Counted from the first letter of the stretch, positions 26,135 through 35,874 are shown. The stretch: 64,000 nt of DNA from Thermanaerovibrio velox DSM 12556 (GCF_000237825.1 NZ_CM001377.1:1054001-1118000), one strand, 5' to 3'. Translations and numbers: made by a program. The notes: a model not told the origin generated them from the sequence alone.

Positions 26135-28741
26135 CTAAGCTTCCACCAATCTCTTCAACACCCAAGCTCGCTCATCCTCTAACGTCTCAACCTCACCATC
26201 CATTCGGGCCAAACGAAGTGCATCGAGCAGCGCCCCCACCATGGGCCCCCTTGGAACCCCTAGGTCTATCAGGTCCCGACCGGTTAGCATGGGAAGGACC
26301 TTTGAGAGTCTTGTAAGGTACAAAAGCATACGACGCCTTACCCGCCATTTATCCGTAAGACCGCTCCAGGCAAACACTACCAGCCTGCCGAACCGCTCAA
26401 GCTCCTTGCATATTACCGACCATCTCATCTCCCCCTTGGCACCTATGGCGCTCTCAACCGCCCCCAGATCTCCAAGGATCTTCTCCACCACTTCTCTCTC
26501 CCTAGGAGAGAGGGAGAGCCTATCCACCGCCCCGCGGGCACCCCAAGGGCTTCCAAAATACAGTAGCCCCCCCAAAAAGGCAAGCCAAACATCTCTGCCA
26601 AAGTCCGGGAGATCTTTCCCTAGCCTGCGCCTGAACATGGATAGCTTCCTTAACGCCTTCACCCCTGACGCCCCAACCGGCACCCCCGGAAAGACGGCAT
26701 CCCACGCCCCCAGTTCCCTAAGGCGCTCCACATCCCACACAAAATCCTTTTCTAAGAAGATGAGCTCCACCTCGCTGCGAAGCTTAGGACCCGAAAGTAG
26801 GTTCAAAAGCCCCCCCCTTACGGCACTGATCGCCAAACGCTCGGTATCCTGGCTCATCCTAAGGCCCAACCGGCCTTCCAACCTTACCCCCCTGAAGATC
26901 CTGGTGGGATCCTCAACGAAACTCAAGTTGTGTAAAACCCTCAGCTGTCCCCTCTTTAGATCCGCCCGGCCTCCAAAGTAGTCCACCAAAAGCCCCCACT
27001 GTGGACTAAGACACACCGCCATGGCGTTGACGGTAAAGTCCCGCCTGTAAAGGTCATGTTTTAACGAATCCATGCTCACCGTCGGCTGGGCAACCGGATA
27101 CTCGTAGAACTCCCGCCTCGCGGTGGCCAAGTCCACCTTCCTACCATCCGAGAAGGTTATCGTACCAGTTCCGTAGCGCCGATGTATTGAGACATCAAGC
27201 CCTTCTCGGGCCAGAGACTCCAATAAAGGGACCGCATCCCCCTCCACCACAAGGTCCACATCCTCATTCCTGCGCCCCAACAATATATCCCTAACAAAGC
27301 CCCCCACGAGGTATATCGGATAACCCATCCCCTTCGCCTTGTCCGCCAGGATACGCACCTTCTCCATAATATCCCCAGGAACTCCCTCAAGAACCTGGGA
27401 CACATCTTCCTGCCAAGGCAACGATACCCCTTCCCTCGAGTCGTAAGAGGATGAGACGGATGGATAAAGGGCCCGCAACATGTCGGTCCTGGTGATTATC
27501 CCAACCAGCACGTCATCTCGCACCACCGGCAACCTTCCCACGTTATTAGAGACCAACAAACGGTGGGCCTCCCAAACGGGGGCATCGGGACTTATGGTTA
27601 CCACCCTCTCGGTCATGAACTCCTTGACCGGTACAAGCCCAAGACCGTGCAGCTGGGCTTTGTCCAGATCCTTTCGGGTGATTATCCCGTCTATGCGTCC
27701 ATCACATACCACCGGAAGCGCAGAATGCCCGTAGCGGATCATGAGGCGGTAAGCATCCTCCACGGTTTGTGAGGCACTAACCGCCATGACCGGGCTCGAC
27801 ATGGCATCTCCTACGGTAAGGGACGGCTTAAGCATCTCCGCTATTCGGGCCTCAAGGCCGCTAAGGACCTCGTTCGGATCCCGTCTAGGCATTGAGGCTG
27901 AAGCTGCCTGAGGATGCCCACCCGCAGGCAGATCCCCCATGACCCTTCTTGCATCAACTATACCTTCCCTGCTCCTAACCACCGCATAGGTCCGTTTGTC
28001 CATCGTAATCACCGCGGCAGCCACATCAGCGTCGAAGAAGTCCATCAACCGGTGGACGAACAAGCTTATCCCTTCGGAGAACCGGGGGAATTCCAAGGCA
28101 CAGGTCACAACCCGATAGCCCTTAACAAAGCGTTCCCTCGCCGCCTCTATCATGCGATCCAAAAGCTCCCTTTCCAGGGTGGAAAAGGAAAGCTCTATCC
28201 ACGTTGGGATGGACGGGAGGTCCGCTCCTCTCTTCTTAAGCTCGCTCATGACCAGGTACTCCCGTTCGGTGGTGGATCCAAAGGTGAGAGCTCCGGTGTC
28301 CTCGTATATCCCCATGGCCATCAACGTACAGTCAAAGGGGCTCAGGGGGATTGATCGTTCCAGCAGCATCTCCGCCAGGATGGTGGCGGTAGCACCGGCC
28401 CTCTCGATGACGGAAAAGGATGCCTGGATCTCATCAAGCACCGGAGGATGATGATCGAAGACGTGAACCGTCACCGAGGGATCTGATGCCACCGAGGCAA
28501 AGGGACCTATCCTCCCAAGGGACCTGGCATCCACCACCACCAGGGTCGAGATGGCCTCCTTCAAAACCTGCTTGGGAGTTAAAACTCTTACGTGGGCTCT
28601 GTTGCGCTTCAAGAAGTCCCTCACGTTCCTTGAGGCCGCCCCGGAGAAGCACATTACCCCATCTCCGTATAGCTTAAGGGCCGCCCACATGCTGGCGAGG
28701 GAATCGAAGTCCGCACCTATGTGGGTAGTTATCACCCTCAT
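26135..28741 (-). CDS. DHH-CBS-poly(A) polymerase family tRNA nucleotidyltransferase
   Basis: 868 residues, three modules. A DHH phosphoesterase-like domain comes first (HIGADFDSLAS at 7-17, FDHHPP near 96). A pair of CBS domains follows at roughly 310-430 (VGDAMSSPVMAVSAS, VKEFMTERVVTISPD). Then comes a class II nucleotidyltransferase head and neck (YLVGGFVRDILLGRRNEDVDLVVEGD, RRDFTVNAMAV, DPTRIFRGVRLEGRLGL). Proteins of this design add A or CCA to tRNA 3' ends, often sharing the work with a second enzyme. The fused DHH domain may act in 3' trimming. All tRNAs seen here encode CCA, so its role is repair. ATG overlaps coaE by four bases. Confidence 0.9.
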   Translation of the reverse strand: MRVITTHIGADFDSLASMWAALKLYGDGVMCFSGAASRNVRDFLKRNRAHVRVLTPKQVLKEAISTLVVVDARSLGRIGPFASVASDPSVTVHVFDHHPPVLDEIQASFSVIERAGATATILAEMLLERSIPLSPFDCTLMAMGIYEDTGALTFGSTTEREYLVMSELKKRGADLPSIPTWIELSFSTLERELLDRMIEAARERFVKGYRVVTCALEFPRFSEGISLFVHRLMDFFDADVAAAVITMDKRTYAVVRSREGIVDARRVMGDLPAGGHPQAASASMPRRDPNEVLSGLEARIAEMLKPSLTVGDAMSSPVMAVSASQTVEDAYRLMIRYGHSALPVVCDGRIDGIITRKDLDKAQLHGLGLVPVKEFMTERVVTISPDAPVWEAHRLLVSNNVGRLPVVRDDVLVGIITRTDMLRALYPSVSSSYDSREGVSLPWQEDVSQVLEGVPGDIMEKVRILADKAKGMGYPIYLVGGFVRDILLGRRNEDVDLVVEGDAVPLLESLAREGLDVSIHRRYGTGTITFSDGRKVDLATARREFYEYPVAQPTVSMDSLKHDLYRRDFTVNAMAVCLSPQWGLLVDYFGGRADLKRGQLRVLHNLSFVEDPTRIFRGVRLEGRLGLRMSQDTERLAISAVRGGLLNLLSGPKLRSEVELIFLEKDFVWDVERLRELGAWDAVFPGVPVGASGVKALRKLSMFRRRLGKDLPDFGRDVWLAFLGGLLYFGSPWGARGAVDRLSLSPREREVVEKILGDLGAVESAIGAKGEMRWSVICKELERFGRLVVFAWSGLTDKWRVRRRMLLYLTRLSKVLPMLTGRDLIDLGVPRGPMVGALLDALRLARMDGEVETLEDERAWVLKRLVEA

Positions 28742-29622
28742 GGCGAACAGCTCTCCACCACCCAGCGCCTTAGCTTAAGGGACATCTTGTAAGGCCTTTG
28801 AAGCATCAGGGCGGGAAGGTCGTAGGAATGGCTCTTCAGGATCTCGTCCAGGTCAACAAGCCTGTCCTCGATGGTCTTAAATGTCACCTCCACCTCTCCC
28901 TCATGACAAACCACTCCCTCCCAGCGATACACGCTGGAAACCGGAGTCAGCCGGCAGCAGGCGGCTATACGCCTTTCAACCATCACCCTAGCAAACTCCT
29001 CCGCCTCCCCCATTGACCCAAAAGTGAGGTTCCCAAGCAGGACGGAACTCAGCAGTTTAAGCTCCCCATAGAGTTCCCGGGCAGCGGCCTCCAGATCCTC
29101 CAGCGTACCACCGTTATCCAATACCCAATCAGCCATGCGGGATTTTACATCGGCATCCAAAAGCCACCTTTCCCTGGCTGGGAGCTCTTGATCGTCCCAT
29201 CCCCTGGCAGCAACCCGTAAGGCCCGGATATCCCTGGGGCTCCTTATGTACACCGTTCCATCAACCCAATGTGGCACTTCAGACTCAAAAAGCAGGGGCA
29301 CCTCGAGAACCCACACGCCATCATCGGTAACGGTACTCCTAAGTGCATCCCATGTGAGGGGGTGCAACACGGAACAAAGGAAGCGGTATTCCTCCGCGTC
29401 GGAAAAGACCCTCCTAGATACGGCAGCGGCATCGATTGATCCATCCGGTTTGGTCGGTACATCCCCCCATCTAGAGATAAAGGCACTCCTCACCTCACGC
29501 CTCCCCCACAGCCCCTTCACGATCAGATCGGCAGAAGCGGTCCTAGCCCCCATCTCGGATAGGATGGACATGAAGGTGGATTTACCAGCTCCAACGTCTC
29601 CTGTCAAAGCCACGATGAACAA
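28738..29622 (-). CDS. coaE: dephospho-CoA kinase fused to a CutA1 domain
   Basis: 294 residues. Residues 1-190 are CoaE, the last step of coenzyme A synthesis: P-loop LTGDVGAGKST at 6-16, VLEVPLLFES near 107. Residues about 195-290 match CutA1 (divalent-cation tolerance family): EAEEFARVMVERRIAACCRLTPVSSVYRWEG and SHSYDLPALML. Stand-alone CoaE is about 200 residues. The frame is uninterrupted, so the fusion is real in this sequence. The start is TTG at 29622 with AAGGAGG nine bases upstream, inside the helicase gene (41-base overlap). Confidence 0.88.
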   Translation of the reverse strand: MFIVALTGDVGAGKSTFMSILSEMGARTASADLIVKGLWGRREVRSAFISRWGDVPTKPDGSIDAAAVSRRVFSDAEEYRFLCSVLHPLTWDALRSTVTDDGVWVLEVPLLFESEVPHWVDGTVYIRSPRDIRALRVAARGWDDQELPARERWLLDADVKSRMADWVLDNGGTLEDLEAAARELYGELKLLSSVLLGNLTFGSMGEAEEFARVMVERRIAACCRLTPVSSVYRWEGVVCHEGEVEVTFKTIEDRLVDLDEILKSHSYDLPALMLQRPYKMSLKLRRWVVESCSP

Positions 29623-31543
29623 AAGAGGGTCCCTCCTTGGTCATGTCCTCCAGGTGAACGCAGTCCTGCGGTATCTCCGCAAGGAACCTGGAGAACCCAT
29701 TCACCATAACGCTCCCGAATATCACCCTCCTGGCAGCACCGGACAAGAACAACCGTTCACGAGCTCTTGTCATCCCAACGTAGAAGAGCCTACGCTCCTC
29801 CTCCAGGAGGCTCCTGTCATCAAGACATCTGGCATTAGGGAATATACCATCCTCCAAACCAACCATGAACACCACCGGGAACTCCAGCCCCTTGGCGGCG
29901 TGAAGGGTTAGTAGGCTAACCTTATCCTCGTCGGAGCTCACGTCCGCATCAGAGAAGAGGGCCACCTCAGAGAGCACTTGATCTATAGTGCCATCAGGGA
30001 GGACCGACAGAAGCTCCTTCACGTTCTGCATCCGGTCCTCAAAAGAAGCGGGGTCCTCCATCTCCAGATAGCGGCCGTACCCGTAATTCTCCAGGATGTA
30101 GCGAACCGCATCCCTTGCGCTGTCACGCACCTCCAGCATATCAAGCATGCCCCGGGCCAGTTCCATAAAACCCTCTCTTGCTCGTCCCTTAAGAGGCGCC
30201 TCCCCCTTGGCCGCTGCCCGCCACAAGTCCAGCGGTTCGACCGAAGCCATGCCTTCGATCCAGCTCCAGGCAACCTCTATGGACTTAGCACCTATACCCC
30301 TCGGAGGCACGTTAACCATCCGTTCAAATGAGACCCTATCCCTTGGCTGAATCGCCAACCTCATTAGGGCTAGGACGTCCTTTACCTCCTTGCGCTCATA
30401 AAAGCCCAGGCCCCTTATGACTTTATACGGTATCCCCGCTTCCATAAGCTTCTGTTCATAAAGCCGGCTAAGGGCGTTTATGCGATAAAGGATAGCCATG
30501 TCTCCCAGCGAATATCCATCGCTTACAAGCTGTTCTATCCAACCCACGAGGTATCTGGCATCTTCAGCGTCGTCCCTGGCCTTGAATATCCTTATCTTCT
30601 CCCCCCGGCCAGCGGCGGTCCACAGGCTCTTCTTTGGTCTTTCAGAGTTGCGGGATATTACGTGATTAGCCCCCTCCAGGATGTTCCCGGTTGAACGGTA
30701 GTTCTGCTCCAAAACCGTGACCTTGGCCCCCAGAAAGTCCTTGTCGAAGTTAAGTATCATGCTAACATCGGCACCCCGCCAACCGTATATGGCCTGATCG
30801 GGGTCTCCCACCACCACTATACGCTGTCCACCGGAAGAGAGCTTCTTAAGAAGCCTGTACTGGGATCGGTTAACGTCCTGGTACTCATCAACCAAAATCC
30901 AATCTATAGACTCTAATTCCCTCTCCAGGACCTCCCGGTTGGAAGACAATATCTCCAGTGGAAGGGTTATCAGATCATCGAAGTCCAAAGCTCCTTGGGA
31001 CCTCATCTTAGCCCTGTAGATCTCGAAGAGCCTCTGGGCCTCGCCACGAAAGAACGAGCCCGGGGCATCCCCCTCCTTAGCGGAAGAGAAGGCATCCACC
31101 AACCAAGAGACCTCAACCCTTTGCTCGTCGACGTTGTTCTCCTTGAGGATCTGCTTTATAAGGCGTTTTTGGTCCGTCCTATCCATCACCAGGATTGGGG
31201 TGGCGTACCCCATTTTCATGAGCAAGTTTTCGTTGCGGCGCAGAAAGTTAAGGCCGTAAGAATGAAACGTACATATCCTCATGCCGCTAAGGGAACCCCC
31301 AAGCAGCTTCTCAACCCGCTGGCGCATCTCCGCTGCGGCCTTATTGGTGAAGGTAACCGCCAATATCTTTGAGGGCAGGACTCCCTTCTCCTTTATGAGG
31401 TAAGCTATCTTGCGGGTAAGAACCCTGGTCTTACCACTGCCCGCTCCAGCAAGGATTAGCTGGTTCCCATCACAATACGTAACCGCTTCAGCCTGCTTGG
31501 GGTTTAACCCATCAAGCACGCTAGATCCCCTCATAACGACCAT
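29582..31543 (-). CDS. UvrD/PcrA/Rep family ATP-dependent DNA helicase
   Basis: 653 residues, superfamily 1A 3'-5' helicase for repair and replication restart. Motif I AGAGSGKTR at 33-40, motif II VDEYQDVN, motif III VGDPDQAIYGWRGAD, motif IV EQNYRSTGNI, motif V TLHAAKGLEFPVVF, motif VI EEERRLFYVGMTRARERL. ATG at 31543 has GGAGG seven bases upstream. The longer frame to 31633 includes the hpf terminator and is rejected. It lacks the long Tudor-like C-terminus of PcrA. Confidence 0.92.
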   Translation of the reverse strand: MVVMRGSSVLDGLNPKQAEAVTYCDGNQLILAGAGSGKTRVLTRKIAYLIKEKGVLPSKILAVTFTNKAAAEMRQRVEKLLGGSLSGMRICTFHSYGLNFLRRNENLLMKMGYATPILVMDRTDQKRLIKQILKENNVDEQRVEVSWLVDAFSSAKEGDAPGSFFRGEAQRLFEIYRAKMRSQGALDFDDLITLPLEILSSNREVLERELESIDWILVDEYQDVNRSQYRLLKKLSSGGQRIVVVGDPDQAIYGWRGADVSMILNFDKDFLGAKVTVLEQNYRSTGNILEGANHVISRNSERPKKSLWTAAGRGEKIRIFKARDDAEDARYLVGWIEQLVSDGYSLGDMAILYRINALSRLYEQKLMEAGIPYKVIRGLGFYERKEVKDVLALMRLAIQPRDRVSFERMVNVPPRGIGAKSIEVAWSWIEGMASVEPLDLWRAAAKGEAPLKGRAREGFMELARGMLDMLEVRDSARDAVRYILENYGYGRYLEMEDPASFEDRMQNVKELLSVLPDGTIDQVLSEVALFSDADVSSDEDKVSLLTLHAAKGLEFPVVFMVGLEDGIFPNARCLDDRSLLEEERRLFYVGMTRARERLFLSGAARRVIFGSVMVNGFSRFLAEIPQDCVHLEDMTKEGPSFVHRGFDRRRWSW

Positions 31544-31601
31544 TCCACAACCTCCAAAGGAAACCACGTTATTATGATCCCATCCAACAACCACAAAATT
31601 C

Positions 31602-31630
31602 AAAAAGCGGGAAGGAAGCCCCTCCCCGCT
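31602..31630 (-). terminator. terminator of hpf
   Basis: Minus strand: a ten-pair stem (31606-31615 with 31621-31630, one G-T pair, loop GGCTT) followed by TTTT. It lies 36 bases past the hpf stop and before the helicase start. Confidence 0.85.
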
Positions 31631-31666
31631 CATATTACACCAACTTCCTTACCAAAGGAGCAGAAA

Positions 31667-32212
31667 CTAGACCTCGGGCTTAAGCACCCCGTAGCCCCCG
31701 TCCTTACGGCGATATACCACGTTCAGATCCCCGGTATCCCCATCACGGAACAAGAAGAAGCTGTGTCCCAAAAGATCCATCTGAAGCGCCGCCTCCTGAG
31801 GGGTCATCACCCTAACCGGGAACTTCTTGACCTTTACGATCTCCACCTTCTCCTGAGGCTTTTCCTCCTCTATGCTGAACGGTTCGGACTCCAGCTCAAA
31901 AGATATGTCCTTGGTCTTCAGCTGCAGGCGATCTACCAGGAGATCCTTATGACGCTTAACCTGGCGCTCTATGTTCTTAAGGGACTTCTCAAAGGCCTTG
32001 CGGAGGTCCGGCGCGTAATCCTCCCCCCTCATTACCATGCCGTTTATGTTGGAGGTAATCTCCACGACGTACATTCCCCTCTTGAAGTCAACGGTCACCT
32101 GGGTGTCCAGGATGCGGTCGAAAAACCGCTCCAACTTACCCAGCTTCTTCTCCATAAGATCTTTGACGGAGTTCTGCAACTCAACATTGCGGGCTACAAA
32201 GCGTACGTCCAT
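31667..32212 (-). CDS. hpf: long-form ribosome hibernation promoting factor
   Basis: 181 residues. The N-terminal S30AE domain (DVRFVARNVELQNSVKDLMEKKLGKLERFF) binds in the 30S decoding region. The C-terminal domain (FPVRVMTPQEAALQMDLLGHSFFLFRD...VVYRRKDGGYGVL) drives 100S dimerisation. This two-domain long form dimerises ribosomes without RMF. ATG at 32212 with GGAGGG about 8 bases upstream. Monocistronic, ended by the terminator at 31602. Confidence 0.94.
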   Translation of the reverse strand: MDVRFVARNVELQNSVKDLMEKKLGKLERFFDRILDTQVTVDFKRGMYVVEITSNINGMVMRGEDYAPDLRKAFEKSLKNIERQVKRHKDLLVDRLQLKTKDISFELESEPFSIEEEKPQEKVEIVKVKKFPVRVMTPQEAALQMDLLGHSFFLFRDGDTGDLNVVYRRKDGGYGVLKPEV

Positions 32213-32367
32213 CGCAATCCCTCCAATCCTGCTCGGTAATTCAATTTTACCACACAAACCCTTTTTAGGCACAATTAATAATTTCTGATCCCTACGGGGT
32301 TGCGGAATACCCTTGAGGTTAGATATGATCTAGCAATAGAAAATGACACTATTAAGGAGTGATGAAA

Positions 32368-33531
32368 ATGAAGCGGTCGTTGCGAGCCCAGCGGATGGCC
32401 CCATCCGCCACCTTGAGCCTGGTCAACAAGGCAAAGGCCCTGAAGATGGAGGGGAAGAAGGTCATCTCTTTCGCCGCCGGAGAGCCGGACTTCGGGAGCC
32501 CCCAAGCTGCCTGCGAAGCGGCGATAGAGGCCATAAAATCCCAGCAGACCCACTACACCCCCGTGGCGGGGATCCCAGAGCTTCGGGAGGCAATAAAAGA
32601 CTATTACCGAGCTAGGATGAACCTGGACTATCCAGTGTCTCAGATAACCGTGGGCAGCGGGGGGAAGCCTCTCCTCTACGAGGCCATCCAAGTGGTAGTC
32701 GACCCCGGAGATGAAGTGTTGCTTTTCACCCCTGCCTGGGTAAGTTACGTTGAGCAGATACGTCTGGCCGAGGGGCGGGAGGTCTTGGTGGACACGTTGA
32801 ACACCAACCTCATACCTACCAGAGAGATGGTGGAGAAAGCCCTGAGCCCCAACACCAAGGGGATGATCATCAACACCCCCTGCAATCCCACAGGGGCGGT
32901 TTGGGACTCCAAGGTGCTGGAGATGTTGGCTCAGGTAGCAAGAGAAAGGGATCTATGGATAATATTCGACGAGATGTATGAGCGGCTCGTCTACGGGGAC
33001 GCAAAACACGTAAACATCCTCCAGGTGGCACCGGACATTAAGGACAGGACGCTAATCGTAAACGGGGCAAGCAAGGCCTATGCAATGACCGGATGGCGAA
33101 TAGGTTACGCACTTGGCCCCTCCCAGTGGATAAGCGACATAAACGCCCTACAGGGACACCTGAACTCCAACGCCAGCTCCATAGCTCAATGGGCCGCCCT
33201 TGGGGCCATAAAGGACGGGGATGAGGCGGTTGAGTTCATGCGAAAGGCCTTCGAATCCAGAAGGAATAGAATGGTGGAGCTGCTAAACGATATGCCCCAC
33301 GTCTCCTTCCACGTACCAGAGGGGGCTTTCTACGTCTTCCTTAACATATCCAACTCCCCTCTGAAGGACGATCAGGAGTTCTCATCAAGGCTGCTCGAGG
33401 AAAAATGGGTTGCAGCAGTTCCTGGCAGCGCATTCTTCGCCCCCGGATACATCAGGCTTTCCTACTCCAACTCCATGGAAGAGATCGAGGAAGGCATGGG
33501 ACGTCTCAAGGAGTTCCTCTCCTCCATTTAG
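32368..33531 (+). CDS. class I/II pyridoxal-phosphate aminotransferase (aspartate aminotransferase-like)
   Basis: 387 residues, fold-type I aminotransferase. It has SFAAGEPDFGSP, TPCNPTGAVW, IFDEMYERLVY and the PLP lysine in NGASKAYAMTGWRIGYALG, all typical of the AspC/AspB Igamma group. The amino donor cannot be set from sequence alone. The ATG at 32368 is eight bases after AAGGAG. Earlier in-frame GTG/ATG codons overlap that site. Single gene, with a terminator at 33596. Confidence 0.9.
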   Translation: MKRSLRAQRMAPSATLSLVNKAKALKMEGKKVISFAAGEPDFGSPQAACEAAIEAIKSQQTHYTPVAGIPELREAIKDYYRARMNLDYPVSQITVGSGGKPLLYEAIQVVVDPGDEVLLFTPAWVSYVEQIRLAEGREVLVDTLNTNLIPTREMVEKALSPNTKGMIINTPCNPTGAVWDSKVLEMLAQVARERDLWIIFDEMYERLVYGDAKHVNILQVAPDIKDRTLIVNGASKAYAMTGWRIGYALGPSQWISDINALQGHLNSNASSIAQWAALGAIKDGDEAVEFMRKAFESRRNRMVELLNDMPHVSFHVPEGAFYVFLNISNSPLKDDQEFSSRLLEEKWVAAVPGSAFFAPGYIRLSYSNSMEEIEEGMGRLKEFLSSI

Positions 33532-33595
33532 CCTCCTCCCAAAGCGCTTCAGCTCTTAAAAGATCGCTGGGGTAAGAAAAACAGCAAAACCACCC

Positions 33596-33635
33596 GATCC
33601 CGCCGGGGCCTTATCCCTGGCGGGATCTAACTTTT
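33596..33635 (+). terminator. terminator after the aminotransferase
   Basis: GATCCCGCC (33596-33604) pairs with GGCGGGATC (33619-33627), followed by TAACTTTT. The rest of the 33532-33849 gap holds only this hairpin and the frr-side hairpin at 33775. No gene was seen. Confidence 0.85.
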
Positions 33636-33762
33636 AAAAACCACGGCACCTATCCAGGGTTTCCGTACCAACGAATACACAACAAGACAACGGCACAGCC
33701 CCCAGCCCTTCTTTCAGCCATTTAAAAAAGGGGGGTTCAAAGAACTCAAACCTACGCATGGA

Positions 33763-33793
33763 GATGAAACAAACGGGGGACCCCAGGTCCCCC
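33763..33793 (-). terminator. terminator of the frr end of the rpsB operon
   Basis: Minus strand: GGGGGACC/GGTCCCCC eight-pair stem (33775-33793, three-base loop) followed by GTTTGTTT. It lies about 60 bases after the frr stop. Confidence 0.7.
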
Positions 33794-33849
33794 TCCTACC
33801 AAAACGCTCAAACTCACAAGGCAACGCCAAAGGGCAATTTAACAAAAGG

Positions 33850-34407
33850 TCAATCGTTAAGAATCTCTTTCTCCTTCTCCTGAGCCATCTGATCCACCTT
33901 TTTGATAGCCCCGTCTATGTGATCCTGAACTTCCTTCTGGAGCTTCTTGTGCTCATCCTCGCTTATGTCCCCCGCCTTCTCCATCTTCTTGAAGGCCTCC
34001 AGCACGTCCCTCCTTATGTTCCTTATGGCCACCCTGGCCTCCTCGGCGTACTTGTTAACGAGCTTAGAGAGCTCCTGACGGCGCTCCTTGGTCAGCTCCG
34101 GCAGGGTAACCCTAACCGAGTCCCCATCGGTCTTGGGGGTGACGCCAAGGGAGGAAGACTGTATGGCCTTTTCAATGGCCTTAAGGGCGGTCTTATCCCA
34201 AGGGGTGATGACCAGCTGGCGGGACTCAGGCACGGTTACCGTGGCCATCTGTTTGATTGGGGTAAGAGTACCGAAGTAGTCTACCTTTATATCCTCCACA
34301 AGGGCAGGATGGGCCCTACCGGTCCTTATGCCCTGCAAGGTGCCCCTAAGGTGTTCAATGGATTTCTCCGTCTTCTGCTTCATCTCCTTGATCTGGTTCT
34401 GCGGCAT
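33850..34407 (-). CDS. frr: ribosome recycling factor
   Basis: 185 residues, the exact length typical of RRF. With EF-G it splits post-termination ribosomes. Landmarks: LRTGRAHPALVE-like GIRTGRAHPALVEDIKVDYFG, IKQMATVTVPESRQLVITPWD, and TKERRQELSKLVNKYAEEARVAIRNIRRD. ATG at 34407 follows AAGGAG. Residues upstream of it (to 34443) overlap the pyrH 3' end and are not conserved. Last gene of rpsB-tsf-pyrH-frr. Confidence 0.97.
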   Translation of the reverse strand: MPQNQIKEMKQKTEKSIEHLRGTLQGIRTGRAHPALVEDIKVDYFGTLTPIKQMATVTVPESRQLVITPWDKTALKAIEKAIQSSSLGVTPKTDGDSVRVTLPELTKERRQELSKLVNKYAEEARVAIRNIRRDVLEAFKKMEKAGDISEDEHKKLQKEVQDHIDGAIKKVDQMAQEKEKEILND

Positions 34408-34436
34408 AGAAAGATCACTCCTTTCCCGTTTCTGCC

Positions 34437-35165
34437 CTAACAACCCACTGGATTAGAACAAACCACCGAACCCACAGGCTTATCGTCCACTAAGAGGGAC
34501 CTTAGGTTACCCCTCTTAAGCACATCAAATACTATTATAGGAATGTTGTTCTCCTGGCAAAGCGCAAAGGCCGCGGCGTCCATGATCTTGAGGCCCTTTG
34601 TAAGGGCTTCCCTATAACTGACGGAAGACAACCTTTTGGCTTGCGGGTTTTTAGCGGGGTCGTCGTCGTATATGCCATCCACCTTGGTGGCCTTCAAAAG
34701 GCATGAGGCCCCTATCTCCGAGGCCCTGAGGGCCGCTGCGGTATCGGTAGAGAAATACGGCGAACCGGTGCCGGCGGCGAAGATTACGATTCGCCCCTTT
34801 TCCAAATGCCTTATGGCCCTCCGGCGGATGAACGGCTCAGCCACCTGCCTCATCTCCACCGCAGTCTGAACCCTTGTGCTCATCCCCATTCTCTCTAAAG
34901 AATCCTGAAGGGCCAAGGCATTTATGACCGTGGCGAGCATGCCCATGCTGTCCGCCTGAGCACGTTCCATTCCCTTCTGGACCGCCTGCTGTCCCCTCAT
35001 TATGTTACCGCCGCCGACCACCATGGCCACCTGGATGCCCTCACGGGCCACATCAGCGATCTCGGCGCAGATGTTGCTCACTTCCTCCAGGTCAAGCCCA
35101 AATCCGCTTTTGCCAGCCAATATCTCGCCAGACAGCTTGAGAAGTACCCTATTGTATCGCCCCAT
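34437..35165 (-). CDS. pyrH: uridylate kinase
   Basis: UMP kinase of the amino-acid-kinase fold, 242 residues, making UDP from UMP. The start RYNRVLLKLSGEILAG, AMVVGGGNIMRG, and ADSMGMLATVINALALQ are diagnostic. ATG at 35165 has AGGAGG six bases upstream. It sits between tsf and frr as in most bacteria, but a strong hairpin separates it from tsf. Confidence 0.97.
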   Translation of the reverse strand: MGRYNRVLLKLSGEILAGKSGFGLDLEEVSNICAEIADVAREGIQVAMVVGGGNIMRGQQAVQKGMERAQADSMGMLATVINALALQDSLERMGMSTRVQTAVEMRQVAEPFIRRRAIRHLEKGRIVIFAAGTGSPYFSTDTAAALRASEIGASCLLKATKVDGIYDDDPAKNPQAKRLSSVSYREALTKGLKIMDAAAFALCQENNIPIIVFDVLKRGNLRSLLVDDKPVGSVVCSNPVGC

Positions 35166-35232
35166 GGCAAGCCTCCTGATGTCCACAGTTATAACAGACG
35201 TGCATTTTTACAACGGCCCGTTTAAGCCCAAG

Positions 35233-35259
35233 AAAAAGGCGAGGGACCATCCCTCGCCT
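35233..35259 (-). terminator. terminator or attenuator between tsf and pyrH
   Basis: Minus strand: a perfect ten-pair stem (35237-35246 with 35250-35259, GGCGAGGGA core) followed by TTTTT. It lies 20 bases past the tsf stop. Partial read-through would lower pyrH-frr relative to rpsB-tsf. Confidence 0.88.
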
Positions 35260-35278
35260 CATAGATTCTGAGATCCTC

Positions 35279-35872
35279 TTACTCGGAGATGGCATACCTG
35301 GTGAACCTACGAACCACTATGTTCTCCCCTATCTTGGCTATGTTCTCCATCACCAGGTCCTTTATCTTCTTCTCCGGGTCCCTTATGTAGGGCTGCTCGA
35401 GCAGGCAGGTTTCCTCGTAAAACTTATTGACCCTGCCCTCTGCGATCTTGTCCACTATATGGGCCGGCTTGCCCTCTTCTAGGGCCTGCTTCCGATAGAT
35501 CTCCTTCTCCCTTTCAAGGTCCTCAGAGGGGACATCCTCGGGGGATACGTATTGAGGATTGGCGGCGGCAATGTGCATGGCTATCTCATGCCCGAGCTTC
35601 TTAAACTCGTCGGTCCTGGCCACAAAATCGGTCTCACAGTTGATCTCCAACAGAACGCCTATCTTGCCGTTGGTATGGATGTAGCTGAAGACCAACCCCT
35701 CGGCGGCGGTACGACCAACCTTCTTGGCCGCCTTGGCAAGACCCTTCTCCCGAAGGTAGTCCACTGCCTTCTCGATGTTCCCTCCACACTCCGCCAACGC
35801 CTTCTTGCAATCCAAAACTCCAGCTCCGGTACGAGCCCTAAGGTCCTTCACCGCTTCCATATCCACAGACAT
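35279..35872 (-). CDS. tsf: elongation factor Ts (short form)
   Basis: Nucleotide exchange factor for EF-Tu, 197 residues. It is the short EF-Ts form with a single dimerisation subdomain, as in Thermus, rather than the roughly 280-residue form of E. coli. It starts [25 protein letters not shown]. The TDFV motif is present as [13 protein letters not shown] at 35872 has AAGGAGG seven bases upstream, overlapping the end of rpsB. Confidence 0.97.
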   Translation of the reverse strand: MSVDMEAVKDLRARTGAGVLDCKKALAECGGNIEKAVDYLREKGLAKAAKKVGRTAAEGLVFSYIHTNGKIGVLLEINCETDFVARTDEFKKLGHEIAMHIAAANPQYVSPEDVPSEDLEREKEIYRKQALEEGKPAHIVDKIAEGRVNKFYEETCLLEQPYIRDPEKKIKDLVMENIAKIGENIVVRRFTRYAISE

Positions 35873-35874
35873 CA

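Noticed and set aside
29582-29622. The 41-base overlap of helicase and coaE as another frameshift
   Set aside because: The helicase motifs are complete before the overlap and the coaE TTG has a good SD; a true overlap is adequate.
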